NCBI RefSeq assembly: GCF_946480305.1
Contig: NZ_CAMLJQ010000063.1
Span: forward strand, 1-16,532
Direction: 5' to 3'
Source: an uncultured Caldimonas sp.
GTDB taxonomy: Bacteria > Pseudomonadota > Gammaproteobacteria > Burkholderiales > Burkholderiaceae
Length of the DNA: 16,532 nucleotides
How positions within the stretch are numbered: the first letter of the stretch is position 1; each line of letters begins with the position of its first letter. The notes beneath the pieces were generated by a model. The model ran no database searches, had not been told where the DNA came from, and saw only the letters and a program-made list of their open reading frames with translations. Below are positions 1-8,594 of this stretch, piece by piece. The position numbers and the translations under genes were made by a program.

Positions 1-2852
1 TCGCATCCGTCCTTGTGGATCATCGTGGTATTGCCGCATTCCGGGCACGGCTTGCCGGCCATCGGTGCGGCCACGACGGCAGCGGGGCCGGCTCGCTCCG
101 GCGCCTGCAGGATGCCCATCTCGCGCACCGGGTAGCCCTCTTCGTTGAGCACGCCGAGCATCGCGTAGCGGTGGATCACCAGCCGTGCGAGATACGCCAC
201 CGTCGACGGCCAGGTCTGCTGGCGCCGCTCGCCGTGCGGCAGCCCGGGCACGAAGGCCATGAAGTGGCCCAAGGGCTCGGCGTAGTTGAGCAGCTTGCGC
301 AGCTTCATGCCGATCCAGGCCGGGTCGACCACGCGCATGTCGAGCGACAGCAGGCGCGCCAGGCCGTCGAGCGCGCGAGGGTAGTTGCCGGACAGGCCCA
401 TTGCGCAGGGCCGGGTGACGGGCAGGCCGTCTGGGCCGGGCAGCGTGATCTCCTTCAAGGTCAGCGTGAAGGCTTCGCCGGTGGTGGGGTTGTCGACGTC
501 GACCGCCCAGGCCAGGGTGCCGGACGGCCCGGTGCGTGGCTCGTCGCGGCTGAACATCGCGTCGAGCACGGGCGTCGGGCCCTTCGCATCGGCATCGCGC
601 CACACGCCCAGTTGCTCGCAGCGCCAGCGGATCACCGCCGCGGTGGCGGCCACCACGCCGGGGAAGCGGCGCAGCTCGCCGTGCGGCGGGAAAGGCATGT
701 CGAACGCACGTTCCTCGGCCACCGTGGCCAGCGCGTCGAGCTTCAGCTTGAGCCAGGCGACGTCGTTGGTGCGCAGGTCCATCGACAGCGTCTTGGCCAT
801 CGCGCCCAGGCCGCGCGGCTGCTCGGCCCCGTTCACCCACACCTCGAACGGCAGCGAGCGGCCCACCTGCGTGCCCTCGCCCGGCAGTTCGCCGACGAAC
901 AGCGCGAAGTCGCCGAAGGGGTGCGTGATCATGTAGCTCCACGCGGCGTTGCCGGCCGGCAGGTCGGGCCGGCCGGGCCAGCGCAGTGAAGCAAGCACCG
1001 GCGCCGGCAGGCGTTCCAGCGCGAGCCGGCGGTTTGCATCGCCCGGCTCCAGCAACGGCGGCTTGGCGGCCGGCTCCACGCTCAGCACGGCGCCGAGCAC
1101 GGCATTGGGCCGGTAGGTCGCCAGGCCCTTGAGGCCGGATTTCCAGGCACGCAGGTACAGGTCCTGGAAGTCTTCGTAGGGGTAGTCGGCCGGCACGTTC
1201 ACCGTCTTGGAGATCGCGGTGTCGATGTACGGCGCGACGGCGGCCACCATCTCCTGGTGCGCCTGCGCGCTCATCTCCAGCGCAGTCACGAACGCGGGCG
1301 TCAGCGGCGCGTCGTCGCCGTGCAGGTGGCGGAACAGCCGCCAGGCGTGGTCCTCGACCGCGTACTCCTTGAACGTGCCTTCGGCGGTGCGCTTCTTGCG
1401 CGTGTAGGTCCAGCTGAACGCCGGCTCGATGCCGTTGCTCGCGTTGTCGGCAAAGGCCAGGCTGATCGTGCCGGTGGGCGCGATCGACAGCAGGTGCGAA
1501 TTGCGCAGCCCGTGCTGGCGGATGCGCTCCTTCAGCGGCTGCGGCAGGCGCGACGCGAAGGTGCCGCGGCTGAGGTAGAGGTCGGCATTGAACAGCGGAA
1601 ACGCGCCGCGCTCCTGTGCCAGCTCGATCGATGCTTCATAGGCGGCATCTCGCATCACCTCGGAGATGCGCCGCGCCATCGCGCGCGCCTCGGCCGTGTC
1701 GTAGCGCAGGTTCAGCATCACCAGCGCATCGCCCAGGCCGGTGAAGCCGAGCCCCACGCGGCGCTTGTTGCGGGCCTCCGCCTGCTGCTCGGGCAGCGGC
1801 CAGTAGGTCACGTCGAGCACGTTGTCGAGCATGCGCACCGCGACCTTCGCCATCGCGGCAAAACCCGCTTCGTCGAAACCGGCGCGCGGCGAGAACGGCT
1901 CGTTGACGAAGCGCGTGAGGTCGATCGAGCCGAGGCAGCAGCAGCCGTAGGGCGGCAACGGTTGTTCTGCGCACGGGTTGGTGCTGGCGATGGTCTCGCA
2001 GTAGTTGAGGTTGTTGTCGGCGTTGATGCGGTCGAGGAACAGCACGCCGGGCTCGGCATGGTCGTACGTCGAGCGCATGACCTGGTCCCACAGCTCGCGA
2101 GCGCGCAGCTTGCGGTACACCCACAACCCGTCGCCGCGCTGGTACGCGCCGGCGGCCTTCTGCGCCGTGCCGGGTTCGGCCCGGTGCACCAGTTCCACGT
2201 CGCCATCGGCTTCGACCGCGGCCATGAAGGCATCGGTCACGCCGACCGAGATGTTGAAGTTGCGCAGGTCGCCCGCGTCCTTGGCATGAATGAACTCCTC
2301 GACGTCCGGGTGGTCGCAGCGCAGCACACCCATCTGGGCGCCGCGGCGGCTGCCGGCGGATTCGACCGTCTCGCAGGAGCGGTCGAACACGCGCATGTAG
2401 CTGACCGGGCCGCTGGCGCTCGATTGCGTGCTGCCGACCCAGGCGCCGCGCGGGCGGATGCGCGAGAAGTCGTAGCCCACGCCGCCGCCGCGGCGCATCG
2501 TTTCGGCGGCTTCGGTGAGCGCGGTGTAGATGCCGGGGTGGCCGTCGTCGGTGTGCGAGATCGAGTCGCCCACCGGCTGCACGAAGCAGTTGATCAACGT
2601 GGCGGTGAGTTCGGTGCCGGCGGCCGAGTTGATGCGACCGGCCGGCACGAAGCCGCGCTGCTGCGCTTCGAGAAACCGCTGCTCCCACACGGCCCGCTGC
2701 TCGGGGGCCTCGATCGCCGCGAGCGCACGCGCCACGCGGCGGCGCACGTCGTCGACGGTGCGCTCGTCGCCCTTGGCGTACTTTTCGATCAGGACTTCTT
2801 CGCTGATGGCCTGGGCGGCCAGGGTCGGAGCAGAGACGGCGGTGTCGGACAT
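1..2852 (-). CDS. nrdJ: Adenosylcobalamin-dependent (class II) ribonucleoside-diphosphate reductase, C-terminus cut by window edge
   Basis: Reduces ribonucleotides to deoxyribonucleotides in the cytoplasm, using adenosylcobalamin to form the active-site thiyl radical, so it needs no oxygen and no NrdB subunit. About 950 residues are visible, close to the family's full length. Seen: Cys89 in [11 protein letters not shown] (the N-terminal redox cysteine position), the glycine-rich [18 protein letters not shown] stretch, the signature N292-P-C294-A-E296 (thiyl cysteine 294 and glutamate 296), a Cys304-306 run holding the second redox cysteine, and a PTGT loop. A long accessory region (about 590-930) includes a TSCPD-like segment. 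The C-terminus has CPEC (936-939) and Cys950, the start of the family's zinc-type tail that re-reduces the active site. I see no ATP-cone at the N-terminus. ATG at 2852 is preceded by a GGAGA ribosome site about 9 bases upstream. Upstream there is an FNR-like site but no recognisable cobalamin riboswitch. Family assignment is very secure. Confidence 0.95.
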   Translation of the reverse strand, partial: MSDTAVSAPTLAAQAISEEVLIEKYAKGDERTVDDVRRRVARALAAIEAPEQRAVWEQRFLEAQQRGFVPAGRINSAAGTELTATLINCFVQPVGDSISHTDDGHPGIYTALTEAAETMRRGGGVGYDFSRIRPRGAWVGSTQSSASGPVSYMRVFDRSCETVESAGSRRGAQMGVLRCDHPDVEEFIHAKDAGDLRNFNISVGVTDAFMAAVEADGDVELVHRAEPGTAQKAAGAYQRGDGLWVYRKLRARELWDQVMRSTYDHAEPGVLFLDRINADNNLNYCETIASTNPCAEQPLPPYGCCCLGSIDLTRFVNEPFSPRAGFDEAGFAAMAKVAVRMLDNVLDVTYWPLPEQQAEARNKRRVGLGFTGLGDALVMLNLRYDTAEARAMARRISEVMRDAAYEASIELAQERGAFPLFNADLYLSRGTFASRLPQPLKERIRQHGLRNSHLLSIAPTGTISLAFADNASNGIEPAFSWTYTRKKRTAEGTFKEYAVEDHAWRLFRHLHGDDAPLTPAFVTALEMSAQAHQEMVAAVAPYIDTAISKTVNVPADYPYEDFQDLYLRAWKSGLKGLATYRPNAVLGAVLSVEPAAKPPLLEPGDANRRLALERLPAPVLASLRWPGRPDLPAGNAAWSYMITHPFGDFALFVGELPGEGTQVGRSLPFEVWVNGAEQPRGLGAMAKTLSMDLRTNDVAWLKLKLDALATVAEERAFDMPFPPHGELRRFPGVVAATAAVIRWRCEQLGVWRDADAKGPTPVLDAMFSRDEPRTGPSGTLAWAVDVDNPTTGEAFTLTLKEITLPGPDGLPVTRPCAMGLSGNYPRALDGLARLLSLDMRVVDPAWIGMKLRKLLNYAEPLGHFMAFVPGLPHGERRQQTWPSTVAYLARLVIHRYAMLGVLNEEGYPVREMGILQAPERAGPAAVVAAPMAGKPCPECGNTTMIHKDGC

Positions 2853-2880
2853 GGTGGGTGTTCTCCGTGGCGTGGCGCGC

Positions 2881-2922
2881 AAGTTACGCCGAGCCAGGCA
2901 TCGGCGGCTTGACCTGGGTCAC
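2881..2922 (-). promoter_or_regulatory. Putative nrdJ promoter with FNR/DNR-like site (2909-2922) and possible -10 (2881-2886)
   Basis: The 14-mer TTGACCTGGGTCAC at 2909-2922 has the TTGA-N6-TCA frame of the FNR/DNR box (TTGAT-N4-ATCAA) and matches 7 of its 10 defined bases. Read toward nrdJ, the AT-rich hexamer TAACTT (2886 down to 2881) lies where a -10 box should be if the site is centred near -41.5. That puts the transcript start near 2874 and leaves about 21 bases of leader with the ribosome site. A 7/10 match alone is expected by chance in this much intergenic DNA. The support comes from the geometry and from the oxygen-independent enzyme it precedes. The whole 2853-3013 gap holds nothing else I can name. 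Confidence 0.4.
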
Positions 2923-3013
2923 ATGCCATCGGATCACGGCGCAGGCCGGCGCATCCATGAGCTGGCACAAAACCATGCGCAGGTGTCGGCTGCACGGCGG
3001 GCGCGGTGCGTCA

Positions 3014-6000
3014 TCAGCGGCTGGCCGGCCGCTGCAACGCGGCGCCGCCGGAGGGGCGGGCCGGGTGCAGCCACTTGCTCAGCGTACGCACCAGCACCTT
3101 GGTCTCGACCGGCTTGGAGATGTGGTCGTCCATGCCGGCGGCCAGCGAGGCGCTGCGGTCTTCGCCGAACGCACTCGCGGTCATGGCCAGGATGGGCGTG
3201 GAGCCATGTGCCGGCAACCGGCGGATCGCACGCGTCGCCTCGAGTCCATCCATCTCGGGCATATGCAGGTCCATCAGGATGAGGTCGTAGCGCGTCGACC
3301 TCGCCTTGTCGAGCGCCTCGACGCCGTTCTCGGCCACGTCGACCTCGAGGCCGAGCGAGCGCAGCTGCTCCACCGCGACGAGCTGGTTCACCGGGTTGTC
3401 TTCGGCCAGCAGCACCTGGCGGCCCTCGAACGAACGGTCATCGACCGGGTTGAGATCCTCTTCTTCGGCCACTTCGTCGCCCTGCGCGTCCAGGTCGGCC
3501 AGCAGCACGCGCAGGCACTGGTCAAGCGCAGCGGCCGTGACGGGTTTTTCCAGCACGAAGCAACGGCCCAGCCCCCGTGTGCCGGCTCGCAGCGCGCCTG
3601 CCGGGCGCATGGTGGTCACGATCACCGGCGGCCCGTTGCGGTCCGACTTGCGCAGGCTGGCGAGTGCCTGCAGCGAGGTGCGGTCCTGCTCGGTGCCGGT
3701 GCGGCTGTCGGCGTCCCACACGAGCACGTCGTATGCAGCGGCGCGCCGTCGAGCCTGACGCAGCAACGAAGCGACTTCGTCGGCCGAGCCGGCCTCGACC
3801 ACCGTGGCGCCGAGTTGCTCGAGCGTGGCCGCGAACGCACGGCCGGACACCGGCACGTCGTTGTAGACCAGCGCGTGCACCCCGGCCCAGCGGGGTTCCT
3901 GGGCCAGCTCCTGCGCGGGCCGCAGGCGTGCCGTGAACCAGAAGGTGCTGCCATGGCCCAGCCGGCTGGAGGCACCGGCGCGGCCGCCCATCAGCTCCGC
4001 CAGCTCGTGCGTGATGGCCAGGCCCAGGCCGGTGCCGCCATAGCGGCGCGTGGTGGAGGTGTCGCCCTGCTCGAAGGCCTTGAAGAGCTTGTCGAGCGCC
4101 TCGGGCGAAATGCCGATGCCGCTGTCGCTGACCTCGAAGCGCAGCATCACCTCGTTCGCTTCGCCACGCAGGCGGCGCACGCGCAATGCGACGTAGCCCA
4201 CGTCGGTGAACTTCACGGCGTTGCTCAACAGGTTGAGCAGCGCCTGCCCGAGGCGGGTGGGGTCGCCGACCAGGCGACGCGGCGCCTCGCTCGCGTCGAG
4301 CACCAGTTCCAGTCCCTTCTTGCGGGCCTCCTCGATGACCAGCGCGAAGGTGTTGTCGAGCACGTCGCACAGCTCGAACTCCACCTGCTCCAGCACCAGC
4401 CGTCCGGCCTCGATCTTCGACAGGTCGAGCACGTTGTTGACGATCGCCAGCAGGTGGCGCGAAGCGTCCATCATCTTGTCGAGGCGCTCGCGCATCGCGG
4501 TATCGCGCACTTCCCGCCGCATCAGTTCGGTGAGGCCGACGATTGCGTTCATCGGGGTGCGGATCTCGTGACTCATGTTGGCGAGGAACTCGCTCTTGGC
4601 GCGCGTGGCGGCCTCGGCCTGCGCGCTGCGTTCGAGCAAGGCCTGGTTGAGGTCGATCAGCTCCTGCTGCAGCCGGGCACGGTCGGAGAGGTCCACCGCC
4701 ACGCCGATGTAGCCGATCACCTCGCCCATGTCGTCGCGCAGCGCACTGAGCGTCAGCAGCACGCGCAGGCGTGTGCCGTCGCGCCGCACATAAGTCCACT
4801 CGTCGCGTATCGTCCCCTCGGCGCGGGCACGGCCGCTGAGCACGTCGCGCGGCCCCACCGGGTGACCGACCTCGCGGGCCATCGCATCGGCGCGGCGACG
4901 AACCTCCTGCGGATCGTGGAAGTCGATCGCTCGCATGGTGCCGACGACATCGGCCGCGCGGTAGCCCAGCATGGCCTCCGCTGCGGGGTTGAACAAGGTC
5001 ACGATGCCTTCGTTGTCGATCGCGATGATGGCGCTGCCGGCGCTCGCAAGAATGGCCCGCTCGCGCGCCGCCAGTTCGCGCAACTCGGCCGTGCGCCGGG
5101 CCACCTGCTGCTCGAGCGTGGCGTTGAGCTGCAGGATCTCGGCCTCGGCTGCCTTGCGGTCGCTGATGTCGCGCAGCGTCTTCGCCACGCCCACGACCTC
5201 GCCGCGTTCCAGCCGGATCGGCGCCACCGAGGCGGCCACGTCCAGCAGCCGGCCATCACGCCGGCGCCGCACGGTGTCGAAACCGGGCACGGTCTGGCCC
5301 CGGGCCACGCGGGCCAGCAGGTCGGCCTCCTCGCCTTCGCGGTCGTCGGGCACGATCAGCTCGCGCACCGTCCGGCCGACGGCCTCGGCCGCCGTATAGC
5401 CGAACATGCGCTCGGCCGCGGGGTTCCAGTCGCGCACCACGCCGTCCAGCGTCTGGCCGATGATGGCGTCAGGCGAGCTCTCGACCATGGCCGCCATGCG
5501 CGCACGCTGCAAGCCAACGAGCTTGGCACGCCGCGCGCCGAGCAGGTACAGGTAGGTGAGCACGGCCAGCAGAGCCGTCGCAGCCGCTACCGTGGCAGCC
5601 AGTGCGAGCGGGCTGCGCAGGTTGAGGCGGAAGAAGAACGGCGGCAACGCCTGTACCTCCACCAGCCAGACCCGTCCGAACACCGACACGCCGACGGTCT
5701 TCACGAGGGTGTCCGGGCCGGGCGCGCGCCAACCGAGCGCGGTGAAGAAGCGCTCCGGCTCGCCGTGGTCCGGGCGGTCGAGCAGGGACAGGCTGTACTG
5801 GCCGTCCGCGTAGTCGAAATCGCCGAGCACTTCGTCGGTGACGAGCGGGGTGTAGGCCCAGCCCAGGGTCCGCGCCACCCGCTCGGGCACGGTGTCGGGG
5901 ACGTCCACCCCGCCATACACGGGCAGCAACAGCAGGAAGGAACGCAGGCGCTGCCCGGTCGCCTGCACCAGTGTGATGGGACCGGTGAGCGCCGGCCGGC

Positions 6001-6529
6001 CGGTGCGCATGGCGCGCTCCGCGGCTTCGCGACGGTTGGCTTCGGAAGCGATGTCGAGGCCGACCGCTTCCACGTTGGGCTGCACCGGCTCGACGTACTG
6101 GATCACGTATCGGTCGCCGCCGTGCGGCGTCAGTTGCCGGATGCTGAAGTCGGGCCAATCGTCCGCACGTGCGGCACGCAGGAACCGGGCTTCGTCCGCA
6201 ACCGGCACGTAGCGGATGAAGCCGAAACCACGGGCGCCGGGGAACTCGCGCTCCACTTCCCGGGAGGCGGCGTACTCACGGAACCGCTGCCGCGTGATCG
6301 CATGCCCACCGGCCGCAATCACGGCCCCGCGTGCGCCGCGCAAGCCGTACTCGTAAAGCTGCATGCGGTTCTGCACCTGGGCGGCGGCACGCGCGGCCAG
6401 GGTGTCGAACCGCTGCGTGATCACCTCGCGGTTGTGCGACTGCTGACGCAGGCCCACCACGACCGCCAGCAGCAGGCCCAGCGCCAACACGCACCACGGA
6501 AGCCATTTGTCCAGTCGCCACACGCTCAT
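3014..6529 (-). CDS. Membrane-bound hybrid sensor histidine kinase (CHASE-PAS-PAS-HisKA-HATPase-REC-REC)
   Basis: A 1171-residue inner-membrane signalling protein that should autophosphorylate on histidine and pass the phosphate to its own receiver. Order seen: membrane helix about 9-28; periplasmic CHASE domain about 65-290; second helix about 306-330; PAS about 345-460; a heptad-rich linker about 460-490; second PAS about 494-620; HisKA with SHEIRTP and phospho-acceptor His654; HATPase with N-box Asn770, DSGIGI from Asp802 and GGTGLGL; a receiver-like domain about 880-1000 with Asp939 and a KP but only a partial acidic pocket; and an intact receiver about 1023-1140 with AEDN, Asp1087 in LMDLHMP, and KP. 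CHASE domains bind small molecules; the ligand cannot be read here. No separate response regulator lies beside it, so it may be an orphan that signals through a phosphotransfer protein elsewhere. The ATG at 6529 lacks a clear ribosome site, but it starts directly before the first membrane helix. Confidence 0.93.
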   Translation of the reverse strand: MSVWRLDKWLPWCVLALGLLLAVVVGLRQQSHNREVITQRFDTLAARAAAQVQNRMQLYEYGLRGARGAVIAAGGHAITRQRFREYAASREVEREFPGARGFGFIRYVPVADEARFLRAARADDWPDFSIRQLTPHGGDRYVIQYVEPVQPNVEAVGLDIASEANRREAAERAMRTGRPALTGPITLVQATGQRLRSFLLLLPVYGGVDVPDTVPERVARTLGWAYTPLVTDEVLGDFDYADGQYSLSLLDRPDHGEPERFFTALGWRAPGPDTLVKTVGVSVFGRVWLVEVQALPPFFFRLNLRSPLALAATVAAATALLAVLTYLYLLGARRAKLVGLQRARMAAMVESSPDAIIGQTLDGVVRDWNPAAERMFGYTAAEAVGRTVRELIVPDDREGEEADLLARVARGQTVPGFDTVRRRRDGRLLDVAASVAPIRLERGEVVGVAKTLRDISDRKAAEAEILQLNATLEQQVARRTAELRELAARERAILASAGSAIIAIDNEGIVTLFNPAAEAMLGYRAADVVGTMRAIDFHDPQEVRRRADAMAREVGHPVGPRDVLSGRARAEGTIRDEWTYVRRDGTRLRVLLTLSALRDDMGEVIGYIGVAVDLSDRARLQQELIDLNQALLERSAQAEAATRAKSEFLANMSHEIRTPMNAIVGLTELMRREVRDTAMRERLDKMMDASRHLLAIVNNVLDLSKIEAGRLVLEQVEFELCDVLDNTFALVIEEARKKGLELVLDASEAPRRLVGDPTRLGQALLNLLSNAVKFTDVGYVALRVRRLRGEANEVMLRFEVSDSGIGISPEALDKLFKAFEQGDTSTTRRYGGTGLGLAITHELAELMGGRAGASSRLGHGSTFWFTARLRPAQELAQEPRWAGVHALVYNDVPVSGRAFAATLEQLGATVVEAGSADEVASLLRQARRRAAAYDVLVWDADSRTGTEQDRTSLQALASLRKSDRNGPPVIVTTMRPAGALRAGTRGLGRCFVLEKPVTAAALDQCLRVLLADLDAQGDEVAEEEDLNPVDDRSFEGRQVLLAEDNPVNQLVAVEQLRSLGLEVDVAENGVEALDKARSTRYDLILMDLHMPEMDGLEATRAIRRLPAHGSTPILAMTASAFGEDRSASLAAGMDDHISKPVETKVLVRTLSKWLHPARPSGGAALQRPASR

Positions 6530-6636
6530 CGGTGGTTTGCAGTCCGCTTGTCACTCAACCCGGCCGGCGCCGGCAGGCAATGCCCGACGCGAGGGGCACC
6601 CATGTCCACGCAAGGAAACGCCGGGCGCCCTGACGC

Positions 6637-6653
6637 TCCCGACCCCTTCGGGA
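6637..6653. repeat. Perfect inverted repeat TCCCGA-N5-TCGGGA
   Basis: Six paired bases around the loop CCCCT, between two divergent genes. It could be a protein-binding palindrome or a small RNA hairpin. GC-rich DNA produces such repeats by chance, so no function is assigned. Confidence 0.35.
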
Positions 6654-6682
6654 CTCGACGCATGCGCCAGGTCCACGGACGT

Positions 6683-6696
6683 TTGACACGTAGCAA
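6683..6696 (+). promoter_or_regulatory. FNR/DNR-like site upstream of the DGC-domain gene
   Basis: TTGACACGTAGCAA matches 8 of the 10 defined bases of TTGAT-N4-ATCAA. Its centre lies about 102 bases before the ATG at 6792. A site at -41.5 would place the transcript start near 6731 with a leader of about 60 bases. I see no good -10 hexamer at that spot, so this rests on the motif and on the context of likely anaerobic genes. Confidence 0.3.
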
Positions 6697-6791
6697 TCGT
6701 CGAGCCGTCCCCCGAGCTTGCGCCAACTCAAAACCATGCGCCCGACTCCTCGGCATCGTCCGTGTTCAGTTGTTACTGCTCCCGGACCCCG

Positions 6792-7193
6792 ATGAACGAC
6801 ACCGCCCGCCCTCTGGTCTACGCCTGCTCAGGCTGCTCCAGCGCCGCGCAACTGGCCAATGAACTGGCCGTGCGCCTCGACCGTGCAGGGGTGGCGGAGA
6901 TGTCGTGCATCGCCGGCATCGGCGGCAACGTGCCCAGCCTGGTGCGCAAGGCGCGCGAGGCGGTCGTCAGCGGCCGCCCGCTGGTGGTGCTGGACGGCTG
7001 CGTGCTCGCCTGCGCCAAAGCCTGTCTCGCGCAACGCGGCATGGCGCCGACGCTGCACGTGGAACTGTGGCGCGAAGGCGTGCGCAAGCAGTACCACCAG
7101 GATTTCGACGCGGGCCAGGCGCAGCAGCTGTTGCCGCGTGTGCAGCGGCAGATCGAAGCGCTCGCCAGTCAGGCAGAGAACGTTCCGGAGTGA
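6792..7193 (+). CDS. DGC-domain putative zinc-binding protein
   Basis: A 133-residue soluble protein with no signal peptide. It carries the cysteine pattern of the DGC-domain family: CSGC at Cys12/Cys15, Cys39, the family-naming D68-G69-C70, then Cys74 and Cys78 in LACAKAC. The family is described as a putative metal (zinc) binder of unknown biochemical role. The spaced cysteine pairs make metal or Fe-S binding likely. It stands alone on the plus strand, ends in a hairpin shared with the convergent ubiT end, and has an FNR-like site upstream. Its place beside anaerobic ubiquinone and NnrS genes suggests a role in metal or redox handling at low oxygen; this is inference from context. The ATG at 6792 is chosen because the CSGC block follows directly. 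A GTG at 6762 is the alternative, and neither has a strong ribosome site. Confidence 0.85.
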   Translation: MNDTARPLVYACSGCSSAAQLANELAVRLDRAGVAEMSCIAGIGGNVPSLVRKAREAVVSGRPLVVLDGCVLACAKACLAQRGMAPTLHVELWREGVRKQYHQDFDAGQAQQLLPRVQRQIEALASQAENVPE

Positions 7194-7197
7194 CGCA

Positions 7198-7224
7198 GGT
7201 GCGAGGGCCAGTGCCCATCGCACC
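7198..7224. terminator. Bidirectional hairpin between convergent DGC and ubiT genes
   Basis: GGTGCGA GGGC pairs with GCCC and TCGCACC around the four-base loop CAGT, giving eleven pairs with one bulged A (7217). It sits 5 bases after the DGC stop and 12 bases from the ubiT stop, so it can serve both transcripts. No T-tract follows on either strand, so intrinsic termination may be incomplete, or the structure may act mainly as an mRNA 3' end. Confidence 0.6.
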
Positions 7225-7236
7225 ACATGGCCGCAT

Positions 7237-7671
7237 TCAAGGCCAGCGAACGATCGGCCCGATCGCGTCGAGCGTGTTCTTCAGCACGAGGCCGTATTCG
7301 GTGTCGCCTTCCATCACCAGCGCCCGCTCGAAGAACAGGCGGTCGGCATCGTCTTCGCCGCGCAGCAGGCGCAGGTAGCTGGCGGCTGGCGCGGCGATGC
7401 GCAAGGTCACCGGGCCGCCCCCGCCGGCGGCGCGGAAGCGGCCACCGGACAGCATCAACCGGCAGCGCACACCGAGGTCCTGCACCTCGATCTCGACCAC
7501 GCGCTCGGCCAGCAGTCGGGCTGCGTCGGCCGGCAGGCGCGGCCTCAACACACGGTTGAGCACCGCGGCCAGCACGGTGGACGGCGGTTGCATCGGCAGG
7601 CTCGCCACGAAGCGCCGCAGCGCAGGAGGCACCGGCCACCCGGCACGTGCGTCAGTAGAGGTGAGGCTCAT
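7237..7671 (-). CDS. ubiT: Anaerobic ubiquinone biosynthesis accessory factor UbiT (SCP2 domain)
   Basis: A 144-residue protein with a single SCP2 lipid-binding fold. E. coli UbiT (YhbT) is required with UbiU and UbiV for oxygen-independent ubiquinone synthesis and is thought to carry or present the hydrophobic polyprenyl intermediates. Family features seen: the N-terminal PPALRRFVASLP segment, the strand pair around GVRCRLMLSGGRF, then VTLRIAAPAASYLRLLRGEDDADRLFF and EGDTEYGLVLKNTLDAI near the C-terminus. The sequence is slightly shorter than the E. coli protein. Start: ATG at 7671 overlaps the ubiV stop as ATGA, like the other three junctions of the operon, and is preferred over an in-frame ATG at 7683. 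Identity is strengthened by the adjoining ubiV and ubiU. In E. coli ubiT is divergent from ubiUV; here it is the last gene of the same operon. Confidence 0.9.
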   Translation of the reverse strand: MSLTSTDARAGWPVPPALRRFVASLPMQPPSTVLAAVLNRVLRPRLPADAARLLAERVVEIEVQDLGVRCRLMLSGGRFRAAGGGGPVTLRIAAPAASYLRLLRGEDDADRLFFERALVMEGDTEYGLVLKNTLDAIGPIVRWP

Positions 7672-8594
7672 GTCGACGTCCATTCCATGCCCGCGCGCCG
7701 GTGGGCAAAACCGTTGGCCAGCCCGCCGGGCAGGCTCATCGCATCCAGCGCGATCAGTGCCTGGTCCACACTGGCGCCCTGGTTGAACACCGCGTCGAAC
7801 CAGCCGATCACCTCGTCGAAGCGCTGCGAGCACGGCGACAGCCGCAGCCGGCTCACGCCCGCCTCGCGCAACGCGGCGGCTTCGGCGATCAGGCACTGCT
7901 GGGCAGCGGATAGCGTCTGGATGCCGTTGAGCGTCAGGAAGGGCTCGCCCTCGCTGCTCGAGAGCAGCAGGCCATCGGGGTGCTCGATGCAGCGGAAGCC
8001 ACATTCGTCCTTGTTCAGGTGGTAGTGGCGCGCGGTGAAGCAGCGCGCCGAGAAGGCGAGCGGCAGGCGGCCGAAGGCGAACACCTCTGTCTGCAACGCG
8101 GGGCCGTCGCAGGCACGCACGGGGTCGGCCGGCGGGTTGATGCGAGCCACCGCATCGAGTGACAACTCCACGGGCACCACCCAGCGCACGGCACCGAAGC
8201 GCACATGCTCCTCCAGCGCCGGTCGGCTGTAGACATTGATGTGCGGGCCGAGCACGAAGCGCTCGCCGGCGAGCACGCGCAAAGCGGAGGCATCGCCCGC
8301 TTCCAGCAGGAACTCGCCCTGCTCGGCCTGCCGACGCAACAGCCGCAGGTCGGCCTCGGACTCGAGCAACGCCTGCGTGGCGAGCACCACCTCCTTGCCG
8401 GCCGCGGCGAGATCGCGTGCCAGGGCCACCCAGTCATCGAGCTTCATCTCGTGCCGCCGCGCGCAGACCACCTCGCCGAGCACGACGGTGTCAGCGGCGG
8501 ACTCGGCCACGTCGGCATAGAACTGGGTCAAGGTCTTGCGCGGCCAGTAGGTGAGCACGGGGCCCACGGTGAGATGCATGCGGTCGTGGTTCAT
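7668..8594 (-). CDS. ubiV: Oxygen-independent ubiquinone hydroxylation protein UbiV (U32 family, 4Fe-4S)
   Basis: A 308-residue U32-family protein. In E. coli, UbiU and UbiV form a heterodimer that hydroxylates ubiquinone precursors without O2, with prephenate reported as the oxygen source. The four cysteines here (Cys44, Cys185, Cys198, Cys202; the last three in ARCFTARHYHLNKDECGFRC) have exactly the spacing of the E. coli UbiV cluster ligands 39, 180, 193 and 197, offset by five, so a 4Fe-4S cluster is expected. The GPVLTYWPRKTLTQFYADVA start and GPHINVYS are typical of the family. Despite the old 'peptidase U32' label, no protease role is implied. The ATG at 8594 overlaps the ubiU stop (ATGA), and its own stop overlaps ubiT. 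Only a weak ribosome site precedes it, consistent with coupling to ubiU translation. Confidence 0.95.
   Translation of the reverse strand: MNHDRMHLTVGPVLTYWPRKTLTQFYADVAESAADTVVLGEVVCARRHEMKLDDWVALARDLAAAGKEVVLATQALLESEADLRLLRRQAEQGEFLLEAGDASALRVLAGERFVLGPHINVYSRPALEEHVRFGAVRWVVPVELSLDAVARINPPADPVRACDGPALQTEVFAFGRLPLAFSARCFTARHYHLNKDECGFRCIEHPDGLLLSSSEGEPFLTLNGIQTLSAAQQCLIAEAAALREAGVSRLRLSPCSQRFDEVIGWFDAVFNQGASVDQALIALDAMSLPGGLANGFAHRRAGMEWTST

Larger units (their letters stand above)
6530..6791. other. Divergent intergenic region between the sensor kinase and the DGC-domain gene
   Basis: At 262 bases this is the longest gap without a convincing gene. It must hold promoters for both flanking genes, which are transcribed away from each other. 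Seen inside: a perfect 6-base inverted repeat with a 5-base loop (TCCCGA/TCGGGA, 6637-6653) and an FNR-like 14-mer at 6683-6696. A short frame from a GTG at 6762 only extends the DGC protein by ten residues (MFSCYCSRTP). I see no other gene and no strong sigma-70 pair. Confidence 0.6.

Noticed and set aside
1257..2912. A 551-residue plus-strand frame antisense to nrdJ
   Set aside because: It covers the fully conserved RNR coding sequence and has low-complexity composition; it is a codon-bias shadow.
2853..3013. Possible cobalamin riboswitch before the B12-dependent reductase
   Set aside because: I could not find a B12-box or the conserved core. The gap is also short for this RNA once the promoter-like elements are counted.
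2858..6862. A 1334-residue open frame on the plus strand, antisense to the sensor kinase
   Set aside because: Its translation is rich in Arg, His, Gln and Ala with no domain pattern, while the opposite strand encodes an unmistakable kinase. Long antisense frames are expected in high-GC DNA with strong third-position bias.
7237..8004. Longer ubiT reading frame (255 residues) beginning inside ubiV
   Set aside because: The extra N-terminal part is an out-of-frame reading of ubiV. The ATGA overlap at 7671 matches the other operon junctions and gives a normal UbiT length.
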